This document shows positions 1-6,272 of a DNA stretch of 10,814 nt, piece after piece. This DNA is from CAZBBB01 sp964490005. Its GTDB lineage: Bacteria > Planctomycetota > B15-G4. The DNA is taken from positions 1 to 10,814 of the forward strand of contig CAZBBB010000105.1 in assembly GCA_964490005.1 (NCBI GenBank), given 5' to 3'. The position numbers and the translations under genes were made by a program. Under the pieces are notes generated by a model. It ran no database searches. It was not told where the DNA came from and worked only from the letters and a program-made list of their open reading frames with translations. Numbering within the stretch: position 1 is the stretch's first letter; the number at the start of each line of letters is the position of its first letter.

Positions 1-200
1 TCGGGCAGCAGCGCCTCGAGGCTCTCGCCGGCGGCGTGGCGCGCGCGCAGAGCGGGCGTGACGGCGGCCAGGCCCGCCGCGTCGAGCGCGGCGAAGCGCG
101 GCTCGAGCGCGTTGACCCGCTCGACGAGCGGGCGCAGCGACTTCACGACCCGCTCGTTGCGGTCGCCGAAGACCGATTTCAGGACTCGGGACAACACCAT
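1..200 (-). CDS. secA: SecA preprotein translocase ATPase, N-terminal 66 residues (cut by window edge)
   Basis: SecA is the cytoplasmic ATPase that drives unfolded preproteins through the SecYEG channel. Only the first 66 residues are present; the gene continues beyond base 1. The visible protein begins MVLSRVLKSVFGDRNERVVK and continues with a NALEPRFAAL stretch, then a helix ending near ALRARHAAGESLEALLP. This matches the conserved SecA start (a KxFGSRNDR-like motif, then the INAxEP helix, then the FRxRLxxGExLxxLLPEAFA region). No ATPase motif can be checked because the Walker A segment lies outside. The ATG at 198-200 has a strong ribosome binding site just upstream. The gene follows the receiver-domain gene after 56 bases on the same strand, so it is probably the last visible member of the dksA-lspA-pyrD operon, though a promoter of its own in the gap cannot be excluded. 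Confidence 0.9.
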   Translation of the reverse strand, partial: MVLSRVLKSVFGDRNERVVKSLRPLVERVNALEPRFAALDAAGLAAVTPALRARHAAGESLEALLP

Positions 201-202
201 CG

Positions 203-210
203 CTCACCTC
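203..210 (-). promoter_or_regulatory. Ribosome binding site of secA
   Basis: Reading the minus strand, GAGGTGAG ends two bases before the secA ATG, with the GAGGTG core four bases away. It is one of the two clearest Shine-Dalgarno sequences in the window and supports the ATG at 198-200 as the start. The rest of the 56-base gap back to the preceding stop codon is GC-rich, with no T-tract terminator. Confidence 0.75.
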
Positions 211-256
211 GTCTCGGCGGTCGCGCGCGGGCGGCGCCGGCAAGCCCCCGATTGTC

Positions 257-1087
257 TCAATTGCGCTCGGACCTGCCCAGCATCTGCTCGAGCATGGCCT
301 CGAGCATGTCCAGGCGGAAGGGTTTGACCAGGAAGCCGTCGGCGGCGTCGAGCTGCTGCAGCGTGAGGGCGCCGGCCGTCGCGATGAGCACCGGCAGCCG
401 GGCCGTCGCCGGACGCGACTTGAGCACGCGGCAGGCCTCGAAGCCGTTGAGGTAGGGCATCTCGTTGTCCATGAGCACCAGGTCGTGCCGGGCCGGGTCG
501 GCCTGCTCGACGGCCTGACGGCCGTCGCCGAGCACCGTGACCTCGTAGCCGCGCGCCGCGAGCAGCAGCGAGAGCGCGGCGGCGATCTCGTGATCGTTGT
601 CCACGAGCAGGATGCGCCGGCCGTTGCGGGGGGCCGGCGCGACCGGCCAGATCTCGACCAGCCCGCGCAGGCCGCGCGCGGTGGGCAGCCCGGCCTGGAA
701 CCAGGCCTCCTCGACCGCGTCCTTCACCGCCAGGTTCGCGCGCCGCAGCGCCATCATCTGCAGCGCCTCGTCGCCCTCCATGCCCTCGAACATGCCGTCG
801 TGGCAATCGACGCCGAAGAAGAACTCGCCGACGACCAGGTGCTCCTCGAGCATCAGCTTCATGAAGGGGTAGGCCGGCTGCCCGAGTCGCAACGCGTGTC
901 GGCGCGTCACGAGTTCGCCCGAGCGCACGCTCTCGTCGACGAGCGCGCCGAGCGCGGTCCCGACCGGGTCGCCGTCGGCGCCCGGCAGTTCGGGCGGCGC
1001 CGGCGCGGCGGCGCCCGCCCAGGCCACCTCCAGATAGACGCGCACGGCCGCGCGCAGATGCCCGACGGTCAGCTGCTCGAGGCGCAC
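257..1087 (-). CDS. Response-regulator receiver-domain protein with unrecognised N-terminal domain
   Basis: This 276-residue protein has a CheY-like receiver domain at its C-terminus (about residues 157-274). Visible are the acidic pocket in ILLVDNDHE (D163, with Asn at the usual second acidic place, then D165), the phospho-acceptor D207 in DLVLMDNEMP, the switch residue T237 in LIATAGA and the conserved K255 in FLVKPF. So it should accept phosphate from a histidine kinase, none of which is in the window. Residues 1-150 match no family I recognise. They hold a conserved-looking core, GEFFFGVDCHDGMFEGMEGD (88-107), followed by a helix ending AVEEAWFQAGL. Receiver domains usually sit at the N-terminus, so this order is less common. 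There is no DNA-binding or GGDEF-like output domain. The first possible start after the pyrD stop is the GTG at 1085-1087, six bases on and in the same frame as pyrD; no clear ribosome binding site is seen, which suggests translational coupling. The exact start is uncertain. Confidence 0.85.
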   Translation of the reverse strand: MRLEQLTVGHLRAAVRVYLEVAWAGAAAPAPPELPGADGDPVGTALGALVDESVRSGELVTRRHALRLGQPAYPFMKLMLEEHLVVGEFFFGVDCHDGMFEGMEGDEALQMMALRRANLAVKDAVEEAWFQAGLPTARGLRGLVEIWPVAPAPRNGRRILLVDNDHEIAAALSLLLAARGYEVTVLGDGRQAVEQADPARHDLVLMDNEMPYLNGFEACRVLKSRPATARLPVLIATAGALTLQQLDAADGFLVKPFRLDMLEAMLEQMLGRSERN

Positions 1088-1093
1088 GCGCGC

Positions 1094-2050
1094 TCAGCCC
1101 GACTTCAGCGTGCCGATCAGCGAGGCGACCTCGCGCCGCCCCACCGAGGCCAGCCGCTCGCGCAGTTCGGCCAGCACGCGCGGAATCACGTCGGGCGTGC
1201 GGTAGTGGCTCGTGCCGATCTGCACGGCGCTCGCGCCCGCGCACAGGAACTCGAGCGCGTCGTCCGCCGTGCGGATGCCGCCGATGCCGACCACGGGGAT
1301 GTCGACCGAGCGCGCCACCTCCCACACCATGCGCAGCGCGACGGGCTTGATGGCCGGGCCCGAGAGGCCGCCGATGGTCGTCCCCAGCCCGGGGCGCCCC
1401 GTCCGCCAGTCGACCGACATGCCCAGCAGCGTGTTGATCAGCGAGACCGCGTCGCTGCCGCCCGAGCGGGCGGCGCGCGCGATGAGCGCCACGTCCGAGA
1501 CGTTGGGCGTGAGCTTGGTGATGATCGGCAGGCGCGTCGCGGCGCGCACGTCCGCGACGAGGCGGTGCACGACGTCGGGGTCGCGGCCGAAGGGCAGGTC
1601 GCCGCCCTCGACGTTGGGGCAGGAGATGTTGAGTTCGAGCGCGTCGACGCCGTCCTGGCCGTCGAGCAGCGCCGCCATCTCGCCGAACTCGCCCGTGCAG
1701 GTGCCGGCGATGTTCACCACCAGGCAGTCGGCCTTGCCGGCCAGCCGCGGCAGCACCTCCTGCACGAAGTGCGGCAGCCCCTTGTTCGGCAGCCCGATGC
1801 TGTTGAGCAGCCCGGAGGGCGTCTCGCACAGCCGCGGCATCGGGTTGCCGCGCCGCGGCTTCATCGTGAGCGTCTTGACGACGATCGCGCCGGCCTGCGC
1901 GAGGTCCCAGAAGGGTTCCATCTCGAGGCCCAGGCCCGCCGTGCCCGAGGCGGTCATGAGCGGGTTCTTCAGCCGCAGCGGCCCGACCGCGACCGACAGG
2001 TCGACGGCGGCGGCCTGCGTGTCGGCGCTGCGGAGCGAAGGCGTGTTCAT
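1094..2050 (-). CDS. pyrD: Dihydroorotate dehydrogenase, class 1B catalytic subunit
   Basis: PyrD oxidises dihydroorotate to orotate, the fourth step of de novo pyrimidine synthesis, using FMN. This 318-residue protein has the class 1 layout, a TIM barrel without a membrane-anchoring N-terminal helix. Motifs seen: TASGTAG (33-39), VKT around K59, GNPMPRL with GLLNSIGLPN (residues 68-89), NIAG (113-116), the catalytic-cysteine motif NISCPNVEGG with C144, KLTPN with K179, INT with N206, and the FMN phosphate-binding segments GGLSGPAIKP and GIGGI. A catalytic Cys rather than Ser, together with NISCPNVEGG, points to class 1B, which normally works with the iron-sulfur flavoprotein PyrK and NAD+. 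No pyrK is in the window, so it must lie elsewhere or be replaced. The ATG at 2048-2050 gives the usual length. It follows lspA after 46 bases, which include a 12-base GC palindrome (2073-2084) without a T run, so read-through from lspA is likely. Confidence 0.95.
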   Translation of the reverse strand: MNTPSLRSADTQAAAVDLSVAVGPLRLKNPLMTASGTAGLGLEMEPFWDLAQAGAIVVKTLTMKPRRGNPMPRLCETPSGLLNSIGLPNKGLPHFVQEVLPRLAGKADCLVVNIAGTCTGEFGEMAALLDGQDGVDALELNISCPNVEGGDLPFGRDPDVVHRLVADVRAATRLPIITKLTPNVSDVALIARAARSGGSDAVSLINTLLGMSVDWRTGRPGLGTTIGGLSGPAIKPVALRMVWEVARSVDIPVVGIGGIRTADDALEFLCAGASAVQIGTSHYRTPDVIPRVLAELRERLASVGRREVASLIGTLKSG

Positions 2051-2096
2051 CGAGCGCGCATGATAGCCGCGCGGCGGGCCCGCCCGCAGCGAGGCC

Positions 2097-2597
2097 TCAG
2101 GAGGAGGCGCCGCGCCGCGGCAGCAGGCCGAGCGCGAGCAGCGCGACCCCGACGCAGATGGCCGAGTCGGCGACGTTGAACACGGGGAAGGGGTCGAAGC
2201 CGGGCAGGTCGAGATCGACCAGCAGGAAGTCGCGCACCTGGCCGATGGTCAGCCCGTCGTAGATGTTGCCCAGCGCGCCGCCCAGCACGAGCCCCAGCGC
2301 GGCCACCGTCCAGCGCGCGCCGGCGGGCGTCGAGCGCAGCATGACCAGCACGACCGCCGCCGCCACCAGGCGCAGCCAGGGCAGGGCGGGCGACAACCCC
2401 GGGAACTGCCCCCACATCACGCCCGGGTTGAGCACCTTCTGGAAGGCGAACCAGCGGCCGGCGATCCACACGCGCTCGTGATCGGCGAGCGCGGCGAAGA
2501 CCGCCTCCTTCGAGGCGAGGTCGCCGACCAGGACGAGGGCCGCGATCCAGAACGCCGCGGCCTTCCCGCGCCAGCCCGGCGCGTCGACGGCGGCCAC
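2097..2597 (-). CDS. lspA: Lipoprotein signal peptidase (signal peptidase II)
   Basis: LspA is the inner-membrane aspartyl protease that removes signal peptides from diacylated prolipoproteins after Lgt action. The 166-residue product has four hydrophobic segments (about 13-29, 73-88, 97-113, 143-160). Family motifs are in order: D26-LASK in the first helix, LNPGVMWG (N57) in the periplasmic loop, GGALGNIYDGL with N111 and the catalytic D114, VRDFL (D123), and FPVFNVADS with N141 and the second catalytic D144. One departure is Gly after D114, where most members have Arg (GNxxDR). The start is a GTG (2595-2597) three bases after the stop of the DksA-like gene. No separate ribosome binding site is clear, so coupling to the upstream gene is likely. 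The position in an operon with secA places two export-pathway genes together. Confidence 0.95.
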   Translation of the reverse strand: MAAVDAPGWRGKAAAFWIAALVLVGDLASKEAVFAALADHERVWIAGRWFAFQKVLNPGVMWGQFPGLSPALPWLRLVAAAVVLVMLRSTPAGARWTVAALGLVLGGALGNIYDGLTIGQVRDFLLVDLDLPGFDPFPVFNVADSAICVGVALLALGLLPRRGASS

Positions 2598-2600
2598 CGC

Positions 2601-3326
2601 TCAGTAGCCGCGACGCTCCTGCCGCTCGCGGCAGGGCACGCAGGTCGTGGCGAAGGGCAGGGCCTCGAGGCGCGCGAAGACGATCGCCTCGCCGCACTCC
2701 TCGCACAGGCCGTAGCGCCCTTCGGCCATGCGCTCGAGGGCGCCCTCGATCTGGCGCAGCGTGGCCGCCTCGTTCTGCATGAGTTCGATGCTCATGTAGC
2801 GCTCGAAGGCATCGCTGCCGTGGTCGGCCACGTTGTCGGCATCGGTGTCGGTGTCGTCGGCCTGCAGCGCCTCGCGCCCCATGACCTCCATGTTGCCCTG
2901 GATGCGCTGGCGGATCTCGACGAGCCGCTGCCGCATCGTGTTGAGCTCCTTCTTGCCGTAGGGGCTCTTCTTGGGCAGCTCCTTGGGCGGCTTGATCTTC
3001 TTGCCCTTGGCGGCTTCGGCGGCGTGCGCCGCGGCGACGGCCGCGCGCGCCACGCGGATGGCGGCGACGCGCGTGGCGCCCGTGCCCGTCGTCGAAGGCG
3101 TCGCGCTCTTGGCGCCCTTCGACTTGCCGCCGGCCTTCGGCGCCCGCGGCGCCTTGGCGCGCGGCGCGGCGGCGGCGTCGGGCGCCTCCGTGCTCGACGG
3201 CCCGGCGTCCTTCGCGCGGCCCTTGGCGGCGGCCGTCTTGCCGCCCGCGTCGGCCTTGGCCCGCGCGGCCGCCTTCGGCTTGGCGGCGGCCTTCTTCGCC
3301 GCCGGCTTGGACTTGGACTTCGCCAT
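2601..3326 (-). CDS. DksA/TraR-family zinc-finger regulator with Lys/Ala-rich N-terminal tail
   Basis: This 241-residue protein ends in a DksA/TraR C4 zinc finger: C208 and C211 in YGLCEECGEAI, C229 and C232 in TCVPC. Before it is a helical, probably coiled-coil segment (about 126-204) with an acidic patch, DDTDTDADNVADHGSD (157-172), in the region where DksA carries acidic tip residues. DksA-type proteins bind in the RNA polymerase secondary channel and alter initiation, often with ppGpp; whether this one does so is inferred. Unusual is the first 110 residues, a low-complexity tail rich in Lys, Ala, Pro and Gly (MAKSKSKPAAKKAAAKPK and similar KAAAK-like units), resembling histone H1-like C-termini. 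That may bind nucleic acid. The ATG at 3324-3326 is chosen because it has a strong GGAGGT ribosome binding site nine bases upstream; the open frame beyond it to 3572 is not counted as coding. It is the first gene of the operon. Confidence 0.88.
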   Translation of the reverse strand: MAKSKSKPAAKKAAAKPKAAARAKADAGGKTAAAKGRAKDAGPSSTEAPDAAAAPRAKAPRAPKAGGKSKGAKSATPSTTGTGATRVAAIRVARAAVAAAHAAEAAKGKKIKPPKELPKKSPYGKKELNTMRQRLVEIRQRIQGNMEVMGREALQADDTDTDADNVADHGSDAFERYMSIELMQNEAATLRQIEGALERMAEGRYGLCEECGEAIVFARLEALPFATTCVPCRERQERRGY

Positions 3327-3335
3327 CGCGTCTCG

Positions 3336-3341
3336 ACCTCC
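3336..3341 (-). promoter_or_regulatory. Ribosome binding site of the DksA/TraR-like gene
   Basis: On the minus strand GGAGGT lies nine bases before the ATG at 3324-3326. This decides the start: the same frame stays open for another 82 codons upstream, but that extension overlaps xerD and the divergent promoter and has no comparable signal. Confidence 0.8.
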
Positions 3342-3359
3342 GGAGCACCGCACCGCGCG

Positions 3360-3379
3360 GCCTGCGGCGCGCCGCAGGC
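3360..3379. repeat. Perfect 20-base palindrome in the xerD/dksA intergenic region
   Basis: The 20 bases equal their own reverse complement (outer half GCCTGCGGCG). It lies in the predicted leader of the dksA-like transcript, about 19 bases upstream of its ribosome binding site. As RNA it could fold to a stem of about eight pairs with a small loop; as DNA it could be a binding site for a dimeric regulator. A second short inverted repeat, GCCCGC-TG-GCGGGC, lies at 3402-3415. Neither has a following T run, so neither looks like a normal intrinsic terminator. Confidence 0.55.
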
Positions 3380-3429
3380 GCCGCGCTCTCGCGCTGAAAC
3401 CGCCCGCTGGCGGGCCGGTCTTCCTTACG

Positions 3430-4392
3430 ATGGCGCGCACGCTGGGAGCCACCGAAGTGGGCCGGAACATAGCGACCTCGGACGCCGAGTCAATCGAAAA
3501 AGACCCCCTGCGGGCGGCCGTGCGCGCCTGGCTGGCGAGGCTGCGTTCGGAGGCCGCGCTCGCGCCCCTCACCGTGGCGGCCTACGCGCGCGACCTGCGC
3601 CGCTGGAGCGCCTTCTCGGCCGAGCGCGGCCTGTCGCTGGCCGACACGCGCGCCGCCGACCTGGTCGAGTTCCTCGCCGCCGAGCGCGAGCGCGGCGCCG
3701 CGCCGAACACGCTCGCGCGGCGCCTGGCGGCGCTGCGGGGCTTCTTCGGGTCGGCCGTCGAGCAGCAGCTCGTCGCGGCCGATCCCTGCGAGCAGCTGCC
3801 CTCGCCGCGCACGTCGCGCGCGCTGCCGCGGCTGCTCGACGCGGCGCAGGTCGACCGACTGCTGGCCGCGCCCGACCCCGCGGCCCGCCACGGGCTGCGC
3901 GATCGCGCGCTGCTCGAGGTCCTGTACGCGACCGGCGCGCGCGTGAGCGAGGTCGCCGACCTGCGGCTCGACGCGCTGCTCGACGAGTCCTCGGTGCTGC
4001 GCTGCCACGGCAAGCGCGACAAGACGCGCCTCGTGCCGCTCGGCCGCGCCGCGCGCGAGGCCCTCGCGGCGTATCTGCAGCGCGAGCGCCCGGCGCTCGC
4101 CGCGCGTCGGCCCGGAGCCGAGCACCTGTTCCTCTCGCGCGGCGGGCGGCGGCTGTCGCGCGAGCGCATCTTCGCCGTCGTGCGCGCGCACGCGCGGGCC
4201 GCCGGCCTGCCGGCGATCTCGCCGCACGTGCTGCGGCACTCCTTCGCCACGCACATGCTCGAGAACGGCGCCGACCTGCGCGCGGTGCAGGAGCTGCTCG
4301 GACATGCCGACATCGCCACGACCGAGATCTACACGCACGTCGACCGTCGCCGGCTCAAGCAAGTGCACCGGACGCACCACCCGCGCGGCTGA
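3430..4392 (+). CDS. xerD: Site-specific tyrosine recombinase, XerD type
   Basis: XerD with XerC resolves chromosome dimers at dif sites at the division septum. The 320-residue product (counted from the ATG at 3430) has the N-terminal SAM-like core-binding domain (about 26-112, with TVAAYARDLRRW) and the C-terminal catalytic domain (about 133-320). All catalytic residues are visible: R171 in ATGARVSEV, K195 in CHGKRDKTRLVPL, H266 and R269 in PHVLRHSFATH, H292 in LLGHADI, and nucleophile Y301 in TEIYTHV. The C-terminus, RLKQVHRTHHPRG, resembles XerD (LHQQHHPRA) more than XerC. The start is uncertain. The ATG at 3430 lacks a clear ribosome binding site; the in-frame GTG at 3457 has GGAG eight bases upstream and loses only nine residues; a GTG at 3520 is also possible. 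The dksA promoter overlaps this 5' end. It is transcribed away from dksA and converges on uvrC. Confidence 0.93.
   Translation: MARTLGATEVGRNIATSDAESIEKDPLRAAVRAWLARLRSEAALAPLTVAAYARDLRRWSAFSAERGLSLADTRAADLVEFLAAERERGAAPNTLARRLAALRGFFGSAVEQQLVAADPCEQLPSPRTSRALPRLLDAAQVDRLLAAPDPAARHGLRDRALLEVLYATGARVSEVADLRLDALLDESSVLRCHGKRDKTRLVPLGRAAREALAAYLQRERPALAARRPGAEHLFLSRGGRRLSRERIFAVVRAHARAAGLPAISPHVLRHSFATHMLENGADLRAVQELLGHADIATTEIYTHVDRRRLKQVHRTHHPRG
3466..3493 (-). promoter_or_regulatory. Predicted sigma70-type promoter for the dksA-lspA-pyrD operon
   Basis: On the minus strand TTGACT (3488-3493) is followed by 16 bases and TATGTT (3466-3471). The -35 matches TTGACA at five of six positions and the -10 matches TATAAT at four of six. 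This is one of the few AT-rich spots in the region. Transcription would start near 3459, giving a leader of about 130 bases before the DksA-like ATG. The elements lie within the first 22 codons of the xerD frame if xerD starts at 3430. Prediction only. Confidence 0.6.
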
Positions 4393-4408
4393 GGGCGGCG
4401 CTCAGTCG
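4386..4408. terminator. Inverted repeat between convergent xerD and uvrC ends (possible bidirectional terminator)
   Basis: CGGCTGAG (4386-4393) can pair with CTCAGTCG (4401-4408), seven Watson-Crick pairs and one G-T wobble, with a seven-base loop. Each arm carries the TGA stop of one gene, xerD at 4390-4392 and uvrC at 4402-4404. There is no T tract on either side, so if it ends transcription it would be a weak or non-canonical terminator. The nine bases between the stops leave no room for another signal. Confidence 0.35.
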
Positions 4409-6255
4409 GGTCGGCCGAGCACGTCCAGGATCGCGCGCGCCAGCTCGGGCCCGACGCCCTTCACGGAGGCGAGCTGCTCGGGACGCGCCTGGCTCAGGCC
4501 GCGCGTGCCGCCAAAGGCCAGCAGCAGCCGCTTCTTCAGCACCGGCCCCACGCCCGGCACCTCGTCGAGCCGCGAGGCCAGGCTCCTGCGGCTGCGCGCG
4601 TCGCGGTGGCGCGTGATGGCGAAGCGGTGCGCCTCGTCGCGCAGGCGCTGCAGCAGGTACTCCTCGGGCGTGTTGCGATCGAGGGGCAGCGGCGCGCCGC
4701 CGCCCGGCAGGTGCACGTGCTCCTGCCCGCCCGGGTCGAGCGTCACGGCGCGCCCGCGCCGGTCGCCCTTGCTCAGCGCCGCGATCGGCAGCTCGGGCAA
4801 GCCGGCCTCCGCGATCGCGCGGGCGGCCACGGCCAGTTGCCCGGCGCCGCCGTCGACGAGCAGCAGGTCGGGCAGCGGATCGCTCGCGGCCCGCGCCAGG
4901 CGTCGCGCCAGCACCTCGGCCAGCGCGCCGTAGTCGTCGGGCAGTTCGCTCGACCGGATGCGGTAGTGGCGGTAGCGCGCGCGATCGGGCTCGCCGTTGC
5001 GGAAGACGACGCGCGAGGCGACCGAGCCGCCACGCCCGGTGTGGCTCACGTCGAAGCACTCGATCGTGAGCGGCGGACGCGGCAGCCCCAGCCGCCGCGC
5101 GAGGGCCTCGGCCTGGAGCGCGAGCTGGCCGCGCTGCTCGAGCGTCAGCGCCAGCCCGTCGCGCGCATTGCGCTCGGCCAGCGCGAGCAGCTCGCGCGCC
5201 GCGCCGCGCTGCGGCAGCACGAGCGCCACCGGCCCGCCGCGCCGCTCGGCCAACAGCGCCCGCAGCCCCTCCCGTTCGGGCGGCGCGACCGGCAACAGCA
5301 GGCGCCGCGGGATCGGCCGCCCCTCGGCGTAGAAGTCGAGCAGGAAGCCCTCGACCAGCTCGTCGTCGGGCAGGGCGCTGTCGAGCGCGTGGCTCGCGAC
5401 CGAGACGAGCGTGCCGCCGCGGAAGAACAGCACGGAGATCTGAGCGCACTCGCCGGCGCGGTGCAGGCCGAGCACGTCGCCCTCCGCCAGCGGCGTGTTC
5501 TCCACGCGCTGCCCGCCGGTGGTCGAGCGCAGCAGGCGGATCTGGTCGCGCAGGCGCGCCGCCAGCTCGTAGCGCTCCGCCTCCGAGGCCTCCTGCATCC
5601 GCCGCTGCAGCGCCTCGACCACGCGCCCGGGACGCCCCTGCAGCACCTCGATCGCCTGGTCGAGCAGTTCGCCGTACTCCTGCTTGCCGATCAGGCCCGT
5701 GCAGGGCGCCGCGCAGCGCCCCATGTCGTGCTTGAGGCACGGGCGCGTGCGGCCGGCGAACTCGCGGTCGCTGCAGTCGCGCAGGGGCAGCACGCCGCCG
5801 AGCATGCGCAGCGTCGTCCGCAACGCGCCGGCCGACGCGAAGGGCCCCAGCGTGAGCTGCTGGCGCGAGCGGGTGCGCGGCCGGCGCGCCAGGCCGAGGT
5901 ACGGGAAGTCGTGCCGGCGGTCGATGCGCACGTAGAGGAAGTCCTTGTCGTCGCGCAGCTTGACGTTGTAGGCCGGCTCGTGGCGCTTGACCAGGCGGTT
6001 CTCGAGCAGGAAGGCCTCGGGCTCGCTGGCCGTCGAGACGAACTCGATCGCGTGCACGTAGCGGTCGACGAACTGCACCGCGCGCCGCGCGTCGCCGCGC
6101 GAACGTCCGAAGTAGCTCCGGACGCGCTGCTGCAGGTTGCGCGCCTTGCCGATGTAGGCGACGGCGCCCTGGGCGTCGCGGAACAGGTACACGCCCGGCC
6201 CCGTCGGCAGCCGCGCCACGACCTCGAGGAGCGCCGTCCGCCGCGCGTCGCTCAC
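4402..6255 (-). CDS. uvrC: UvrABC excinuclease subunit C
   Basis: UvrC makes both incisions around DNA damage once UvrB is loaded. The 617-residue product has the normal length and all expected parts. The GIY-YIG nuclease for the 3' cut is at about 15-100 (GVYLF at 21-25, AYIGKARN with Y34-G36, R44, E85 in LLEN). Four cysteines, C161, C173, C181 and C185, match the cluster region reported to hold a 4Fe-4S centre in UvrC. A UVR motif for UvrB contact lies at about 213-247. The RNase H-like 5' nuclease follows (D402 in ECFDVSHT, D468 in LLVDGGAGQL, H543 in DEAHRFAI). Two helix-hairpin-helix motifs end the protein (VPGVGPVLKKRLL and VKGVGPELARAIL). I chose the GTG at 6253-6255, which lies 16 bases after the uvrB stop and gives MSDARRTALLEVVARLPTGPGVY; the open frame extends to 6333, but that part overlaps the uvrB end and is Cys/Ala-rich noise. 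Confidence 0.96.
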   Translation of the reverse strand: MSDARRTALLEVVARLPTGPGVYLFRDAQGAVAYIGKARNLQQRVRSYFGRSRGDARRAVQFVDRYVHAIEFVSTASEPEAFLLENRLVKRHEPAYNVKLRDDKDFLYVRIDRRHDFPYLGLARRPRTRSRQQLTLGPFASAGALRTTLRMLGGVLPLRDCSDREFAGRTRPCLKHDMGRCAAPCTGLIGKQEYGELLDQAIEVLQGRPGRVVEALQRRMQEASEAERYELAARLRDQIRLLRSTTGGQRVENTPLAEGDVLGLHRAGECAQISVLFFRGGTLVSVASHALDSALPDDELVEGFLLDFYAEGRPIPRRLLLPVAPPEREGLRALLAERRGGPVALVLPQRGAARELLALAERNARDGLALTLEQRGQLALQAEALARRLGLPRPPLTIECFDVSHTGRGGSVASRVVFRNGEPDRARYRHYRIRSSELPDDYGALAEVLARRLARAASDPLPDLLLVDGGAGQLAVAARAIAEAGLPELPIAALSKGDRRGRAVTLDPGGQEHVHLPGGGAPLPLDRNTPEEYLLQRLRDEAHRFAITRHRDARSRRSLASRLDEVPGVGPVLKKRLLLAFGGTRGLSQARPEQLASVKGVGPELARAILDVLGRPD

Positions 6256-6272
6256 GTCCGCCGCGCCCGCAT
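6252..6272 (-). other. Seven-codon open frame bridging uvrB and uvrC (possible coupling element)
   Basis: On the minus strand an ATG (6270-6272) overlaps the uvrB stop as TGATG. It opens a frame MRARRT that ends in TGA (6252-6254), overlapping the uvrC GTG as GTGA. Both overlaps are of the kind that let ribosomes re-start, so terminating uvrB ribosomes could be carried to the uvrC start. uvrC has only a weak ribosome binding site of its own (GGCGG). With 16 bases between the genes this could also be chance. Confidence 0.3.

Noticed and set aside
251..261. ATTG-TCT-CAAT inverted repeat at the end of the receiver gene as a terminator
   Set aside because: The stem has only four pairs, mostly A-T, with no T run. 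It is too weak and lies across the stop codon.
204..1829. 541-codon minus-strand frame overlapping pyrD and the receiver gene in another frame
   Set aside because: Arg/Ala/Gly-rich and lacking any domain; pyrD and the receiver protein in the adjacent frame have full family motifs.
485..2179. Long open frame on the plus strand across the receiver gene and pyrD
   Set aside because: It is antisense to two clear genes, pyrD among them, and reads as His/Arg/Asp-rich low-complexity sequence. Stop codons are rare by chance at this GC content.
3327..3572. Upstream extension of the DksA-like protein by 82 residues
   Set aside because: The internal ATG at 3326 has a GGAGGT site at ideal spacing, and the extension would cross the predicted promoter and the xerD 5' end.
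3430..4392. Integrase marking a mobile element or integron
   Set aside because: The C-terminus and the surrounding housekeeping genes fit chromosomal XerD. There are no attachment-site repeats, tRNA gene or cargo genes nearby.
2478..4616. 712-codon plus-strand frame running over dksA and xerD
   Set aside because: It overlaps xerD in a different frame and is antisense to the DksA-like gene; the Arg/Gly/Ala-rich translation has no recognisable domain.
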